Source: Gammaproteobacteria bacterium (GTDB taxonomy: Bacteria > Pseudomonadota > Gammaproteobacteria > Xanthomonadales > Marinicellaceae). Taken from it: DNA of 6,601 bases. Below are positions 1-6,420 of this stretch, one piece after another. A program made the translations under genes and the position numbers. Under the pieces are notes generated by a model, which saw nothing but the letters and a program-made list of their open reading frames with translations, made no database searches and was not told the DNA's origin. The stretch covers positions 1 through 6,601 of the forward strand of contig JAUHZH010000129.1 of assembly GCA_030426065.1 (NCBI GenBank). The letters are read 5' to 3'. Numbering within the stretch: position 1 is the stretch's first letter; each line of letters begins with the position of its first letter.

Positions 1-107
1 ATTTCGATGATCTTTTGTTGGGCGCTGGGGTGGATGATTTTCACGATGTTGTTGATCACCACATCGTCTTGCAAGAAGTTCTGGCCGAAATGTTTTTTTG
101 CTTTCAT
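1..107 (-). CDS. rsmA: 16S rRNA adenine dimethyltransferase RsmA (KsgA), N-terminal fragment
   Basis: RsmA uses S-adenosylmethionine to dimethylate two adjacent adenines near the 3' end of 16S rRNA, a late check in 30S subunit assembly. Only the first 35 codons lie in the window; the gene runs off the left edge. The visible N-terminus reads MKAKKHFGQNFLQDDVVINN. It contains the family signature FGQNFL (residues 7-12), followed by an Asp-rich turn and a helix as in E. coli KsgA, whose N-terminal leader is about eight residues longer. The ATG shares 4 nt (ATGA) with the pdxA stop, and AAGG (115-118) lies 7 nt before it, so translation is probably coupled to pdxA. The position directly after pdxA is the same as in E. 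coli. The SAM-binding motif lies outside the window, so the call rests on the N-terminal signature plus gene order. Confidence 0.93.
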   Translation of the reverse strand, partial: MKAKKHFGQNFLQDDVVINNIVKIIHPSAQQKIIE

Positions 108-1015
108 GAGGAAACCTTGACGCAATCACGGGCACATTGAATGGCCGCTTTCAAACTCCCCGCATCGGCTTTGCCTTGACCCGCAATGTCGAGTGCGGTG
201 CCGTGATCGACACTGGTTCGAATGATGGGCAGGCCCAAAGTGATGTTGACAGAGTTGCCGAATCCGGCATATTTCAAAGGTGCCAAACCTTGGTCGTGGT
301 ACATGGCCATCACGGCATCAAAATTTTGCAGTTTTCTTGGCGTGAATAAAGTGTCAGCTGGGTAAGGCCCAGAAACATCAAGGCCTTCTGATTTCATTTG
401 CTCAATGGCGGGAATGATGGTGTCGATTTCTTCATGACCCATGTGTCCACCTTCACCTGCATGTGGATTCAGACCACACAGCGCAATTCTGGGTTTGTTG
501 ATACCAAATTTACGCTTCATGTCTGCAGCCACAATGGCTGTGGTTTCGATGATGGCTGATTTCGTGACCTGGGTGGGCACTTGTGACAAAGGAATGTGGG
601 TGGTCACCAAAGCCACTCGCATGGCGTCATTCAACAACATCATCACCACCTTTTCTGTATCGGTCAGTTCGGCCAAATATTCGGTGTGACCAGAAAAAGG
701 GATGCCGGCATCATTGATCACACCTTTGTGGATGGGGCAAGTCACCATGGCCCGAAAACGGCCTTCCAAACAGCCTTGTGTGGCCAATTTAATGGTGTCC
801 AAGACGTAACGGGCGTTGGCGGGATTCAATTGACCCAATTGAACCGGTTCAGTCAATCGCACCGGCACGATTCGATTTTCGGGCCAAGCTGGCATGGCGT
901 ACTTGATCAGTTGTGGATCACCGATCAAAACACAATCAGCCAATTGTTCCGGCTGTAATTGGGCCACCAATTCCAGGCCGATGCCAGCAGGCTCTCCTAA
1001 AGTGATGGCCAACAC
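104..1015 (-). CDS. pdxA: 4-hydroxythreonine-4-phosphate dehydrogenase PdxA
   Basis: PdxA is the cytoplasmic NAD-dependent enzyme that oxidises 4-phosphohydroxy-L-threonine. The unstable product is decarboxylated to 3-amino-2-oxopropyl phosphate, which PdxJ uses to make pyridoxine 5'-phosphate. The 303-residue product opens with LGEPAGIG (residues 6-13). All key residues line up with E. coli PdxA at a constant offset of 26: substrate-binding H110-T111; metal ligands H140, H185 and H240 (in MYHDQG); and D221, K248, N257 and R266. It is about 26 residues shorter than the E. coli enzyme, all at the N-terminus up to this point. The start is a GTG at 1015: the frame has no nearby ATG that would keep the N-terminal strand, and GAGG sits 7 nt upstream. 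It lies 14 nt after surA and overlaps rsmA by 4 nt. Nothing suggests loss of function. Confidence 0.97.
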   Translation of the reverse strand: MLAITLGEPAGIGLELVAQLQPEQLADCVLIGDPQLIKYAMPAWPENRIVPVRLTEPVQLGQLNPANARYVLDTIKLATQGCLEGRFRAMVTCPIHKGVINDAGIPFSGHTEYLAELTDTEKVVMMLLNDAMRVALVTTHIPLSQVPTQVTKSAIIETTAIVAADMKRKFGINKPRIALCGLNPHAGEGGHMGHEEIDTIIPAIEQMKSEGLDVSGPYPADTLFTPRKLQNFDAVMAMYHDQGLAPLKYAGFGNSVNITLGLPIIRTSVDHGTALDIAGQGKADAGSLKAAIQCARDCVKVSS

Positions 1016-1022
1016 AACTGAG

Positions 1023-1026
1023 CCTC
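1023..1026 (-). promoter_or_regulatory. Ribosome-binding site of pdxA (decides a GTG start)
   Basis: On the minus strand GAGG is followed by 7 nt and then GTG TTG GCC. The spacing picks the GTG at 1015 over the next codon TTG (1012). The site lies in the 14-nt gap after the surA stop, so ribosomes finishing surA could reinitiate here. Confidence 0.6.
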
Positions 1027-1029
1027 GGA

Positions 1030-2298
1030 TCAGATCCTGATGTCTACGAAGGCTTCGCCACGGATTTCACGCAACCAGGTTTCAATGGTTTCTTGTAATT
1101 TCCTCTGTTTGATGGCGTTTTCCGCCTGTGCCCGTTTGAATTCTTCAGTGATGTCGGCTTCTTTCTTGTCTAAGAATTTAACGATGTGCCATCCGGCTTC
1201 AGTCTGGAAAGGGCGTGACGTTTGGCCTTTGTCCAACGATTGGATCACATCGCCCATGCGTTGGCCGTATTTGTTGATCTCAAACCAACCCAAATCACCA
1301 CCCAAAGGCGCCGAAGAGTGGTCATCAGAGTGTTCTTCAGCCAAGGCGGCGAAGTCTTCACCTGCTTGTAATTTATCATACAGGTTGTTGATGATTTTCA
1401 TGCCTTCTTTGGGTGACACCACTTGATTGGTTTCCACCATGATGTGTAAGGCGTTGTACTGTTCAACGGTTTTGACAGAGTTGCTGCGTTTGTCCAACAA
1501 TTTGATGATGTGAAAACCATTGGCAGAGCGGATGGGGCGTGACAATTCACCGGCTTCCATGGCCTTGACCTGGTCAGCAAACAGGGGCGGCAGCTGATTG
1601 ATGGGGCGCCAGCCCAGTCGACCACCTTCCAGTGCTTTTTGGCCATCTGATACTTGAGTGGCCAATACGGAAAAGTTTTCACCGTCGTTTAACTTGGTGT
1701 GCACTTCATCGGCTTCGGTGCGCGCTGCTTCGACCCCGGCGGCATCGGCAGCCGCTGGGATGGCAATCAAGATGTGTTGTAAATCAACTTCACCTTGATC
1801 CAGTTCATTGTCAGCCAAGAACAACTCGATTTCATGGTCACTGACTTTGATTTGTGAGTTGGCGAAGGCGAAACGGACGCGTTCGGTCTGCATGTCTCGT
1901 TTCATGTCTTCACGGAACTCTGCAAAAGTGAAACCGTCTTGTTCAACCGCTGCCCGCATTTGTTCAATCGTGACGCCGTTTTGTTGGGCGATGTTGTTCA
2001 ATGCGGCATCGACTTCGGCATCTGAGATGCGGATGCCCACTTGTTCAGCGCGAGCAATTTGAACTTCTTGCACCACCAACCGTTCCAACACCTGGCTTTC
2101 CAAGATGTCCATTGGGGGCATTTGGTTGCCACTGGCTTGGATTTGTTTGCTGATCGATGCCACCGCACGATCCAAATCAGATCGCATCACCACAGCATCA
2201 TCAACCACGGCCACGATTTCATCCAACAGCACTTCTTCCGCTTGGGCTGTGGTCAACAGCAGGCCAATCAGCCCACTCATCATTATTTTTTTAAACAT
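1030..2298 (-). CDS. surA: Periplasmic chaperone and peptidyl-prolyl isomerase SurA
   Basis: SurA escorts unfolded outer-membrane proteins, including LptD, across the periplasm to the BAM complex and has parvulin-type prolyl isomerase activity. From the ATG at 2298 the product is 422 residues (E. coli 428). A Sec signal peptide starts MFKKIMM and ends at TTAQA|EE, giving cleavage near residue 20. A SurA N-terminal chaperone domain follows (about 23-160), then two parvulin domains (about 170-268 and 282-378). Each carries the parvulin signatures: a QHILI or ALHIM strand, GG.LGW, and a GFHIIKLLD or GWHIVKFLD end. A C-terminal helix follows (about 384-415). The frame can be extended one codon to a TTG at 2301, but I prefer the ATG, whose first base is the last base of the lptD stop (TGATG) and which has GAGG 7 nt upstream. 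Its position straight after lptD, which encodes a SurA client, matches E. coli. Confidence 0.97.
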   Translation of the reverse strand: MFKKIMMSGLIGLLLTTAQAEEVLLDEIVAVVDDAVVMRSDLDRAVASISKQIQASGNQMPPMDILESQVLERLVVQEVQIARAEQVGIRISDAEVDAALNNIAQQNGVTIEQMRAAVEQDGFTFAEFREDMKRDMQTERVRFAFANSQIKVSDHEIELFLADNELDQGEVDLQHILIAIPAAADAAGVEAARTEADEVHTKLNDGENFSVLATQVSDGQKALEGGRLGWRPINQLPPLFADQVKAMEAGELSRPIRSANGFHIIKLLDKRSNSVKTVEQYNALHIMVETNQVVSPKEGMKIINNLYDKLQAGEDFAALAEEHSDDHSSAPLGGDLGWFEINKYGQRMGDVIQSLDKGQTSRPFQTEAGWHIVKFLDKKEADITEEFKRAQAENAIKQRKLQETIETWLREIRGEAFVDIRI

Positions 2299-4454
2299 CA
2301 AAATGCCTCTTCGTATCCTAATATGGTCTGTTTTAATATGCGCCTGGGGTTCCGGCCCAATGCGCCCAAACCGTTGAGCTGGAATTCCACATAGAACCCA
2401 TCGTTGCTCATACCGGTTTCATCCACCAAATACCGCCGTGCCATCAGGCGCAAGGCCCAACAACAACTTTTGTGCTCATAGCCAAACAGGGCTTCGATGG
2501 TTTTGTTGTTTTCAATTGAATAATTCCAGCGTGCCAACAAACGGTGCTTGTCCCTGATGGGAATCACCCAAGATGCATCCAGCTGTTCAATTTTGTTCCT
2601 TCTGAAACGGTAAGCGAAATTAAACACATCACCTTGGTCAGTTTTTCGTTGCACTTTGAATAAACCACGTTCCATGGCATGGTCATCTTGGTCATAGTGC
2701 AAACTGACACCTGCACTCCAATTCCGGTGCAGGTACAGATTATATTCTGCAATCAATGGGGATTTCGTTAAATTTTCAGGTGCTCCATTGATTTGGACCC
2801 TTTGGTCGTCGAAATAATTGATCTGGCCCAGTGTCAGGTTCCAGCGTTCCTGGCCATTGACATCAAAACTGCGGTGGGTGATGGCCAATGCAGCCTGATT
2901 CATGTCCGATTGTCGATCAGCACCTGAGAACCGATTGGTCTGGAACAGCATGGCTGAGCCAAAGGTCAATTCCCGGGTATCAAATATAGGGATGTCGCTT
3001 TGGTCTTCTTCAGGCACATAAACGTAAAACAAGCGGGGTTCGATGGTTTTGTGCGCCCCTGAATCGAACCATTTTTCAAAGGTCAAACCCGAATCAACAG
3101 ACACAATGGGCAAAGACCGGCTGATGTTGGATCGGCCGTCATCAAAATCGTAATGGGTCGATCGGTATTGCACTTTGGGTCGAACACGGCCCCAGGCATT
3201 GCCCCACTCGGTGGCGACCCAGGGTTTGATGTCTGCACGCCAGGCGCCCACCGATTGTTCGCGGTAAAAACTCACCCATTCGGTGTCCACACCATAGTCA
3301 AAAGGATCGGTACCGGCCGGTTTGAACCAGTGGTATCGAATTTCTGGGAGCTTCTGGTAAGGTTCATTGCTGCTGGTGATGTTTTGACTCAAGACCTGAA
3401 AATCATCAAAGCCGGCAAAGAAAGACCAGCTGCTGCCATGACCTGAGACACTGACTTGGCTTTTCAAATAGGGTGTTGATGTCAAAAAAGAACTGGAAGC
3501 AAAATCCTCGTAGTACTGCGCATCAGATACGTGGTTGAGGTTGGCATTGAAACGCCAGTTTGGGCTGAATCGGGTGCTGTGACGGTACTGTAAAATGCCT
3601 CGGTCTTTGTTCCTTTTGTCATCACTCGGCAAGTAGGTGCTTTCCAATTCGCCTCTCGAACGCTGTGTCAAATAACGAAAGTCTGCACCCAACATCAGAC
3701 CATGGTCCTGTAAATAGCGGGGCGTCAGCGTCAAATCATATTGAGGATGCAAGTTGAAGTAGTAAGGCAAAGTCAAATCTAAACCGGTGTTTTCTGAATA
3801 AGAAAAACTGGGCACCAAAAGGCCGCTGCGGCGGTCGTCATTGAGGGGCAGTTTGATCCATGGCAGGTAAAAAATCGTGGTGTCATTGACTTTCAACTTG
3901 GCACCTCTGAATGTGCCCATCCCAGATTCGTGATCCAGGACGGCTTCACGCGCGCTGATTTCCCAACTGCGCTGTTCCGGGGCGCAGGATGAAAAGGTCA
4001 AATCCTGAACCGTCGCTGTGTTGTCTTGCAAAGTCATGGAGGCCGCTTGGCCATTGATGTCTGAATCGATCAGGAAATAATCCAACTGATGAATGACGGC
4101 GGTTTTGTTTTGGTTGTCAATTTCGGCATCCAAAGCCGCCAACCGTTGGTCTGGACCTTGGAACCACACACCGCCTTGGCTTTTAACCCGATTGCTGAGC
4201 TGATCGAATGACAGCTGCGGTGTCATCATCCGCATTTGGTCTCGCTTAACGCAGACATTGCCACGCAGGTTGAAGACGGTATCGGACACACGCTGACTGT
4301 GACTGGCCTGAACTTCGATGTTTTGTGAGGTCGCCGGCGTGTCCAAGCATGCCGTCTGAATCGGAGTCAGTGACGGGGCTGCGGACTGACATTGCAAATC
4401 CGCCCAGGTCGGGGCACAAATCAACAATCCAAAAATGTAGGCTATTTTTTTCAT
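2298..4454 (-). CDS. lptD: LPS-assembly protein LptD (outer-membrane translocon)
   Basis: LptD forms the outer-membrane beta-barrel that, plugged by the lipoprotein LptE, inserts lipopolysaccharide into the outer leaflet. The 718-residue product is somewhat shorter than E. coli LptD (784). A signal peptide (MKKIAYIFGLLICAPTWA|D, cleavage near 18) precedes a periplasmic OstA/LptA-like beta-taco domain (about 45-150). The barrel follows to the C-terminus and ends in Phe, as outer-membrane proteins commonly do. The disulfide cysteines are recognisable. C157 in FSSCAPEQ matches E. coli C173 and C664-C665 in KSCCWALRL match C724-C725. C22 or C36 would be the partner of E. coli C31, and C68 is an extra cysteine. 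Conserved barrel blocks include DDRRSGLLVPSFSYS (206-220) and NRFSGADR (507-514). No clear Shine-Dalgarno motif precedes the ATG. It is the first gene of the operon with surA, pdxA and rsmA. Confidence 0.97.
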   Translation of the reverse strand: MKKIAYIFGLLICAPTWADLQCQSAAPSLTPIQTACLDTPATSQNIEVQASHSQRVSDTVFNLRGNVCVKRDQMRMMTPQLSFDQLSNRVKSQGGVWFQGPDQRLAALDAEIDNQNKTAVIHQLDYFLIDSDINGQAASMTLQDNTATVQDLTFSSCAPEQRSWEISAREAVLDHESGMGTFRGAKLKVNDTTIFYLPWIKLPLNDDRRSGLLVPSFSYSENTGLDLTLPYYFNLHPQYDLTLTPRYLQDHGLMLGADFRYLTQRSRGELESTYLPSDDKRNKDRGILQYRHSTRFSPNWRFNANLNHVSDAQYYEDFASSSFLTSTPYLKSQVSVSGHGSSWSFFAGFDDFQVLSQNITSSNEPYQKLPEIRYHWFKPAGTDPFDYGVDTEWVSFYREQSVGAWRADIKPWVATEWGNAWGRVRPKVQYRSTHYDFDDGRSNISRSLPIVSVDSGLTFEKWFDSGAHKTIEPRLFYVYVPEEDQSDIPIFDTRELTFGSAMLFQTNRFSGADRQSDMNQAALAITHRSFDVNGQERWNLTLGQINYFDDQRVQINGAPENLTKSPLIAEYNLYLHRNWSAGVSLHYDQDDHAMERGLFKVQRKTDQGDVFNFAYRFRRNKIEQLDASWVIPIRDKHRLLARWNYSIENNKTIEALFGYEHKSCCWALRLMARRYLVDETGMSNDGFYVEFQLNGLGALGRNPRRILKQTILGYEEAF
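2306..2309 (-). promoter_or_regulatory. Ribosome-binding site of surA inside the lptD 3' end
   Basis: GAGG on the minus strand lies within the final lptD codons. It is 7 nt from the ATG at 2298 but only 4 nt from the alternative TTG at 2301. This favours the ATG start and indicates coupling of surA translation to lptD termination. Confidence 0.55.
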
Positions 4455-4479
4455 TCGGTGTGATTTTTTAAACAGGTGT

Positions 4480-4508
4480 TTTACTTTCCAAGCTGGCTAT
4501 TTTAAACT
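4480..4508 (+). promoter_or_regulatory. Candidate promoter for the yegP-like gene
   Basis: TTTACT (4480-4485, four of six to TTGACA) is followed by a 17-bp spacer and TAAACT (4503-4508, four of six to TATAAT). Transcription would start near 4515, leaving a leader of about 60 nt. Both hexamers are imperfect and the region is AT-rich, so chance matches are likely; the 17-bp spacing is the main support. Confidence 0.25.
4499..4504 (-). promoter_or_regulatory. Candidate -10 element for the lptD operon
   Basis: On the minus strand this reads TAAAAT, five of six matches to the sigma-70 -10 consensus TATAAT. It lies about 45 nt upstream of the lptD ATG. The matching -35 region (near 4522-4527, CAGACT) is poor, so the promoter would be weak or activator-dependent. 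This is a visual match only. E. coli lptD is also under sigma-E control, but I found no convincing sigma-E promoter here. Confidence 0.3.
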
Positions 4509-4575
4509 GGTTAGAGAGAAAAGTCTGTAGCTCTGTGGCTGCAACACATGTTAACGATAAAAGAGGTAAAAAAAT

Positions 4576-4914
4576 ATGTCGGGTAAATTTGTAATGAGTA
4601 AAGGCAAAGACGGGAAAGACTATTTTGTCCTGAAAGCAGGCAATGGCGAGGTCATTTTGCAATCGCAAGGCTACAGCTCAGCCAGTGGGTGCACCAACGG
4701 CATCGAATCGGTCAGAACCAATGCAGGCAATGAAGCCATGTTTGAGTGCAGAGAAGCCAAAGACGGCCGCACTTATTTTGTCTTGAAAGCATCCAATGGC
4801 CAAGAAATCGGTCGATCTCAAATGTACAAAACAGACAGTGGCTGCAAAAACGGCATGGCTTCAGTGGCCAAAAACGCCGCCGATGCGACCGTGGTTGACG
4901 AAAGAGAAGGTTGA
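4576..4914 (+). CDS. yegP: YegP-like protein with two DUF1508 repeats (UPF0339 family)
   Basis: A small, probably cytoplasmic protein of 112 residues (E. coli YegP is 110) made of two tandem DUF1508 units. Unit 1 spans about residues 4-50 and unit 2 about 55-101. They align at a constant offset of 51 residues: each has KDGK/RxYFVLKAxNGxxI and then SxSGCxNGxxSV, so Y16 pairs with Y67 and C39 with C90. No signal peptide or membrane segment is present. The molecular function of the family is not established; the repeats form a small beta-rich fold in known structures. The ATG at 4576 has GAGG (4563-4566) 9 nt upstream. It is transcribed divergently from lptD and followed by a strong terminator, so it is likely a single-gene unit. 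The family call is firm; the gene symbol follows by similarity to E. coli. Confidence 0.9.
   Translation: MSGKFVMSKGKDGKDYFVLKAGNGEVILQSQGYSSASGCTNGIESVRTNAGNEAMFECREAKDGRTYFVLKASNGQEIGRSQMYKTDSGCKNGMASVAKNAADATVVDEREG
4606..4800 (+). repeat. Internal tandem duplication within the yegP-like gene
   Basis: The 42-nt core of the two DUF1508 units, at 4606-4647 and 4759-4800, is still recognisable as DNA. Both begin AAAGACGG and end in CAATGGC, and both contain TATTTTGTC followed by TGAAAGCA. The offset is 153 nt. It reflects the ancestral domain duplication of the family rather than a recent repeat. Confidence 0.7.
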
Positions 4915-4943
4915 TTGGTAGCAAAAAATCATTGAATATTCAG

Positions 4944-4973
4944 GGGGACATCATTATGGTGTCCCCTTTTTTT
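4944..4973 (+). terminator. Rho-independent terminator after the yegP-like gene
   Basis: GGGGACA (4944-4950) pairs perfectly with TGTCCCC (4960-4966) across a 9-nt interval that can itself extend the stem by a few pairs. Seven T residues (4967-4973) follow directly. There is no T-run on the other strand, so it acts rightward only. It ends 21 nt before the methyltransferase start codon. Confidence 0.9.
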
Positions 4974-4994
4974 GACTGGTAGGTTGATCACGTC

Positions 4995-5735
4995 ATGGCT
5001 TGGTATGAAGATGAATCCCTTTGGGAAGTGTTTTATGACTGCATGTTCGATGCAGACAGTTTTGCGCTGGCCAAAACACAATGCCCCCAGATCTTAGAAA
5101 TGGTCGGCCATCCCGTCCAAAAAGCTTTGGATTTGGCTTGTGGGCCAGGGCGCCATTTGCTTGGCTTCGCCACTTATGGCATCGAATGCACCGGTGTCGA
5201 TTTGAGCGGCTATTTGCTGAGCCGGGCAGCCAATCATCTTGAGCAAGCCGACCTGCCAGCGACCTTGGTGCACACCGACATGCTGGCCTACCAACCGACA
5301 GAAAAATTCGACTTGATCACCAACCTGTTCACTTCTTTTGGCTATTACCCCAACGATGAAGACAACCAAAAGCTGCTGAACCTGAGCCACCAATGGCTCA
5401 ACAAAGGCGGATCATTGGTGATTGACACCTTCGGCAAGGAACAATTGGCCCACACCATGGAACCGGTGCATGTCACAGAATACGACAACGGTGACTTGCG
5501 CTTTGAACGCCCTTTGCTGGTCGATGACATGCGGGTTTTTGCCAATGAATGGATTTTGGTGCGGGGTGAAGAAGCTTTTCGTTGTGAATACCAACATTTT
5601 GTCTACACCGCGCAGGAAATGCGCCACATGTTACAACAAGCCGGATTCACAGACATCCGCATCTATGGTTCATTTGAAGGCGATGCCTACGACCTGGAAG
5701 CCGAACGCTTGATTGCGGTGGCACACAAAGACTGA
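4995..5735 (+). CDS. Class I SAM-dependent methyltransferase, substrate unknown
   Basis: A 246-residue soluble protein with a Rossmann-type methyltransferase core. Motif I is LDLACGPGRH (residues 45-54), the glycine-rich SAM-binding loop. An acidic residue ending strand 2, D69 in TGVDLS, should bind the ribose hydroxyls, and D95 in HTDMLAY contacts the adenine in relatives. Motif IV-like FDLITNLFTSFGYY (105-118) and the strand GGSLVIDTF (138-146) complete the core. An insert with beta character (about 155-205) precedes a C-terminal helix and strand (AQEMRHMLQQAGFTDIRIYG). The N-terminal WYEDESLWEVFYDCMF block resembles other uncharacterised small-molecule-type methyltransferases. No rRNA, protein or DNA target motif was recognised. 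The ATG at 4995 is preceded by TAGG with an 11-nt spacing, a weak ribosome-binding site. It is convergent with the mscS-like gene and shares a terminator with it. Confidence 0.88.
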   Translation: MAWYEDESLWEVFYDCMFDADSFALAKTQCPQILEMVGHPVQKALDLACGPGRHLLGFATYGIECTGVDLSGYLLSRAANHLEQADLPATLVHTDMLAYQPTEKFDLITNLFTSFGYYPNDEDNQKLLNLSHQWLNKGGSLVIDTFGKEQLAHTMEPVHVTEYDNGDLRFERPLLVDDMRVFANEWILVRGEEAFRCEYQHFVYTAQEMRHMLQQAGFTDIRIYGSFEGDAYDLEAERLIAVAHKD

Positions 5736-5754
5736 AGCAGGAAAAACCCATTGA

Positions 5755-5781
5755 AAAACGGGCGGCTGGGCCGCCCGTTTT
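5755..5781. terminator. Bidirectional rho-independent terminator between convergent genes
   Basis: AAAACGGGCGGC (5755-5766) and GCCGCCCGTTTT (5770-5781) form a perfect 12-bp stem around a TGG loop, with an eight-pair GC-rich core. T residues follow on the plus strand (TTTTGTTT from 5778) and on the minus strand (TTTTT from 5758 leftward). It therefore serves both the methyltransferase gene, which ends at 5735, and the mscS-like gene, which ends at 5788. Confidence 0.93.
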
Positions 5782-5787
5782 GTTTCA

Positions 5788-6420
5788 TCAATCCTGTTTG
5801 TACAGGTGTACGTCGGTTTGTGGGTAGGGGAAATTGCAACCGCCGGCTTCGAGTTTTTCTTTCAACTGTTCCAACAAATCGCTGTAAACCGTCCAGTAGT
5901 CTTCCACTTTGGTCCAAGGACGGACATTGAAGTTGACACTGGAATCGGCCAAGGCGGCCATGGCGACGGCAGGGGCTGGGTCTGATAAAACCAGTGGGTG
6001 CGCATTCACCACTTCTTCCATGATTTGTTTCGCCACTTTCAAGTCATCGTCATAGCTGACACCAATCACCAAATCAACGCGTCGGGTGCCCCGTGAAGTG
6101 TAGTTGGTGATGACACCGGATGTGATCTGTCCATTGGGGATGATGACTTCTTTGTTGTCCGGCGTGGTGATGATGCTTGAGAAGATCCGCAAATCCTGAA
6201 CCTTCCCGGTGATGCCAGCCACTTCGACCACATCACCGATTCTGAATGGCCTGAACATCACCAGCATGACTCCGGATGCGAAATTGGACAAGGAATCTTT
6301 CATGGCCAAACCGACGGCCAAGCCAGCGGCACCAAAGACGGCCAACATGGATGTGGTTTGTATACCCAATTGTGCCAAAGCCATGATGATGATCCTTCCC
6401 AAGGATGCATATAGCCGCAT
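5788..6420 (-). CDS. mscS: MscS-family mechanosensitive channel, N-terminally truncated
   Basis: MscS channels open under membrane tension to release solutes during hypo-osmotic shock. The 210 readable residues match E. coli MscS (286 residues) from about its residue 72 onward. They include the end of TM2 (LAQLGIQTTS, 15-24) and the pore helix TM3 with AVFGAAGLAVGLA (27-39). L34 and L38 correspond to gate residues L105 and L109, and K41-D42 replace Q112-G113 as in many homologues. G50, the FRPF motif (56-59), the beta domain with IPNG (94-97) and the C-terminal alpha/beta domain with NFPYPQTDV (196-204) follow. TM1 and most of TM2 are absent. Upstream the frame meets TAA at 6429-6427, and no other minus frame there looks like MscS. 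An ATG with AAGG 4 nt before it could start translation, but the product would lack its membrane anchor. The cause is a deletion, rearrangement or assembly join near 6395-6420. Confidence 0.82.
   Translation of the reverse strand: MRLYASLGRIIIMALAQLGIQTTSMLAVFGAAGLAVGLAMKDSLSNFASGVMLVMFRPFRIGDVVEVAGITGKVQDLRIFSSIITTPDNKEVIIPNGQITSGVITNYTSRGTRRVDLVIGVSYDDDLKVAKQIMEEVVNAHPLVLSDPAPAVAMAALADSSVNFNVRPWTKVEDYWTVYSDLLEQLKEKLEAGGCNFPYPQTDVHLYKQD

Larger units (their letters stand above)
4455..4575. other. Divergent intergenic region between lptD and yegP-like gene
   Basis: This AT-rich stretch of 121 bp is the only place from which both the leftward lptD operon and the rightward yegP-like gene can be transcribed within the window. 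It holds candidate promoter elements for both strands that overlap around 4499-4508. I see no small ORF with coding features, no operator-like palindrome of useful length and no terminator in it. Confidence 0.6.

Noticed and set aside
596..958. Plus-strand frame of 120 codons with a His-rich segment, antisense to pdxA
   Set aside because: It lies entirely inside pdxA, whose catalytic residues all align with E. coli. The His runs come from antisense reading of ATG-, GTG- and GAT-rich codons, and there is no ribosome-binding site.
1398..1682. Alternative minus-strand frame inside surA
   Set aside because: It is a plus-one shadow of the SurA parvulin region, Trp- and Pro-rich with no domain; the SurA frame is intact.
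3153..3446. Plus-strand frame of 97 codons antisense to lptD
   Set aside because: It is a shadow of the LptD barrel coding sequence, without family features or initiation signals.
4495..4530. A possible sigma-E promoter for lptD (AGACTT, about 15-16 nt, TTAAA on the minus strand)
   Set aside because: Only four of six bases match the -35 GAACTT and the -10 part is a generic AT-rich match. E. coli lptD is sigma-E-controlled, but that alone does not justify a call here.
4696..5190. The shared string GGCATCGAAT in the yegP-like gene and the methyltransferase gene
   Set aside because: It is ten bases long and encodes Gly-Ile-Glu in both genes with ordinary codons; flanking sequence does not match, so chance is enough.
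5094..5393. Minus-strand frame of 99 codons within the methyltransferase gene
   Set aside because: It is antisense to motif I and the SAM-binding core, whose sense frame is clearly coding.
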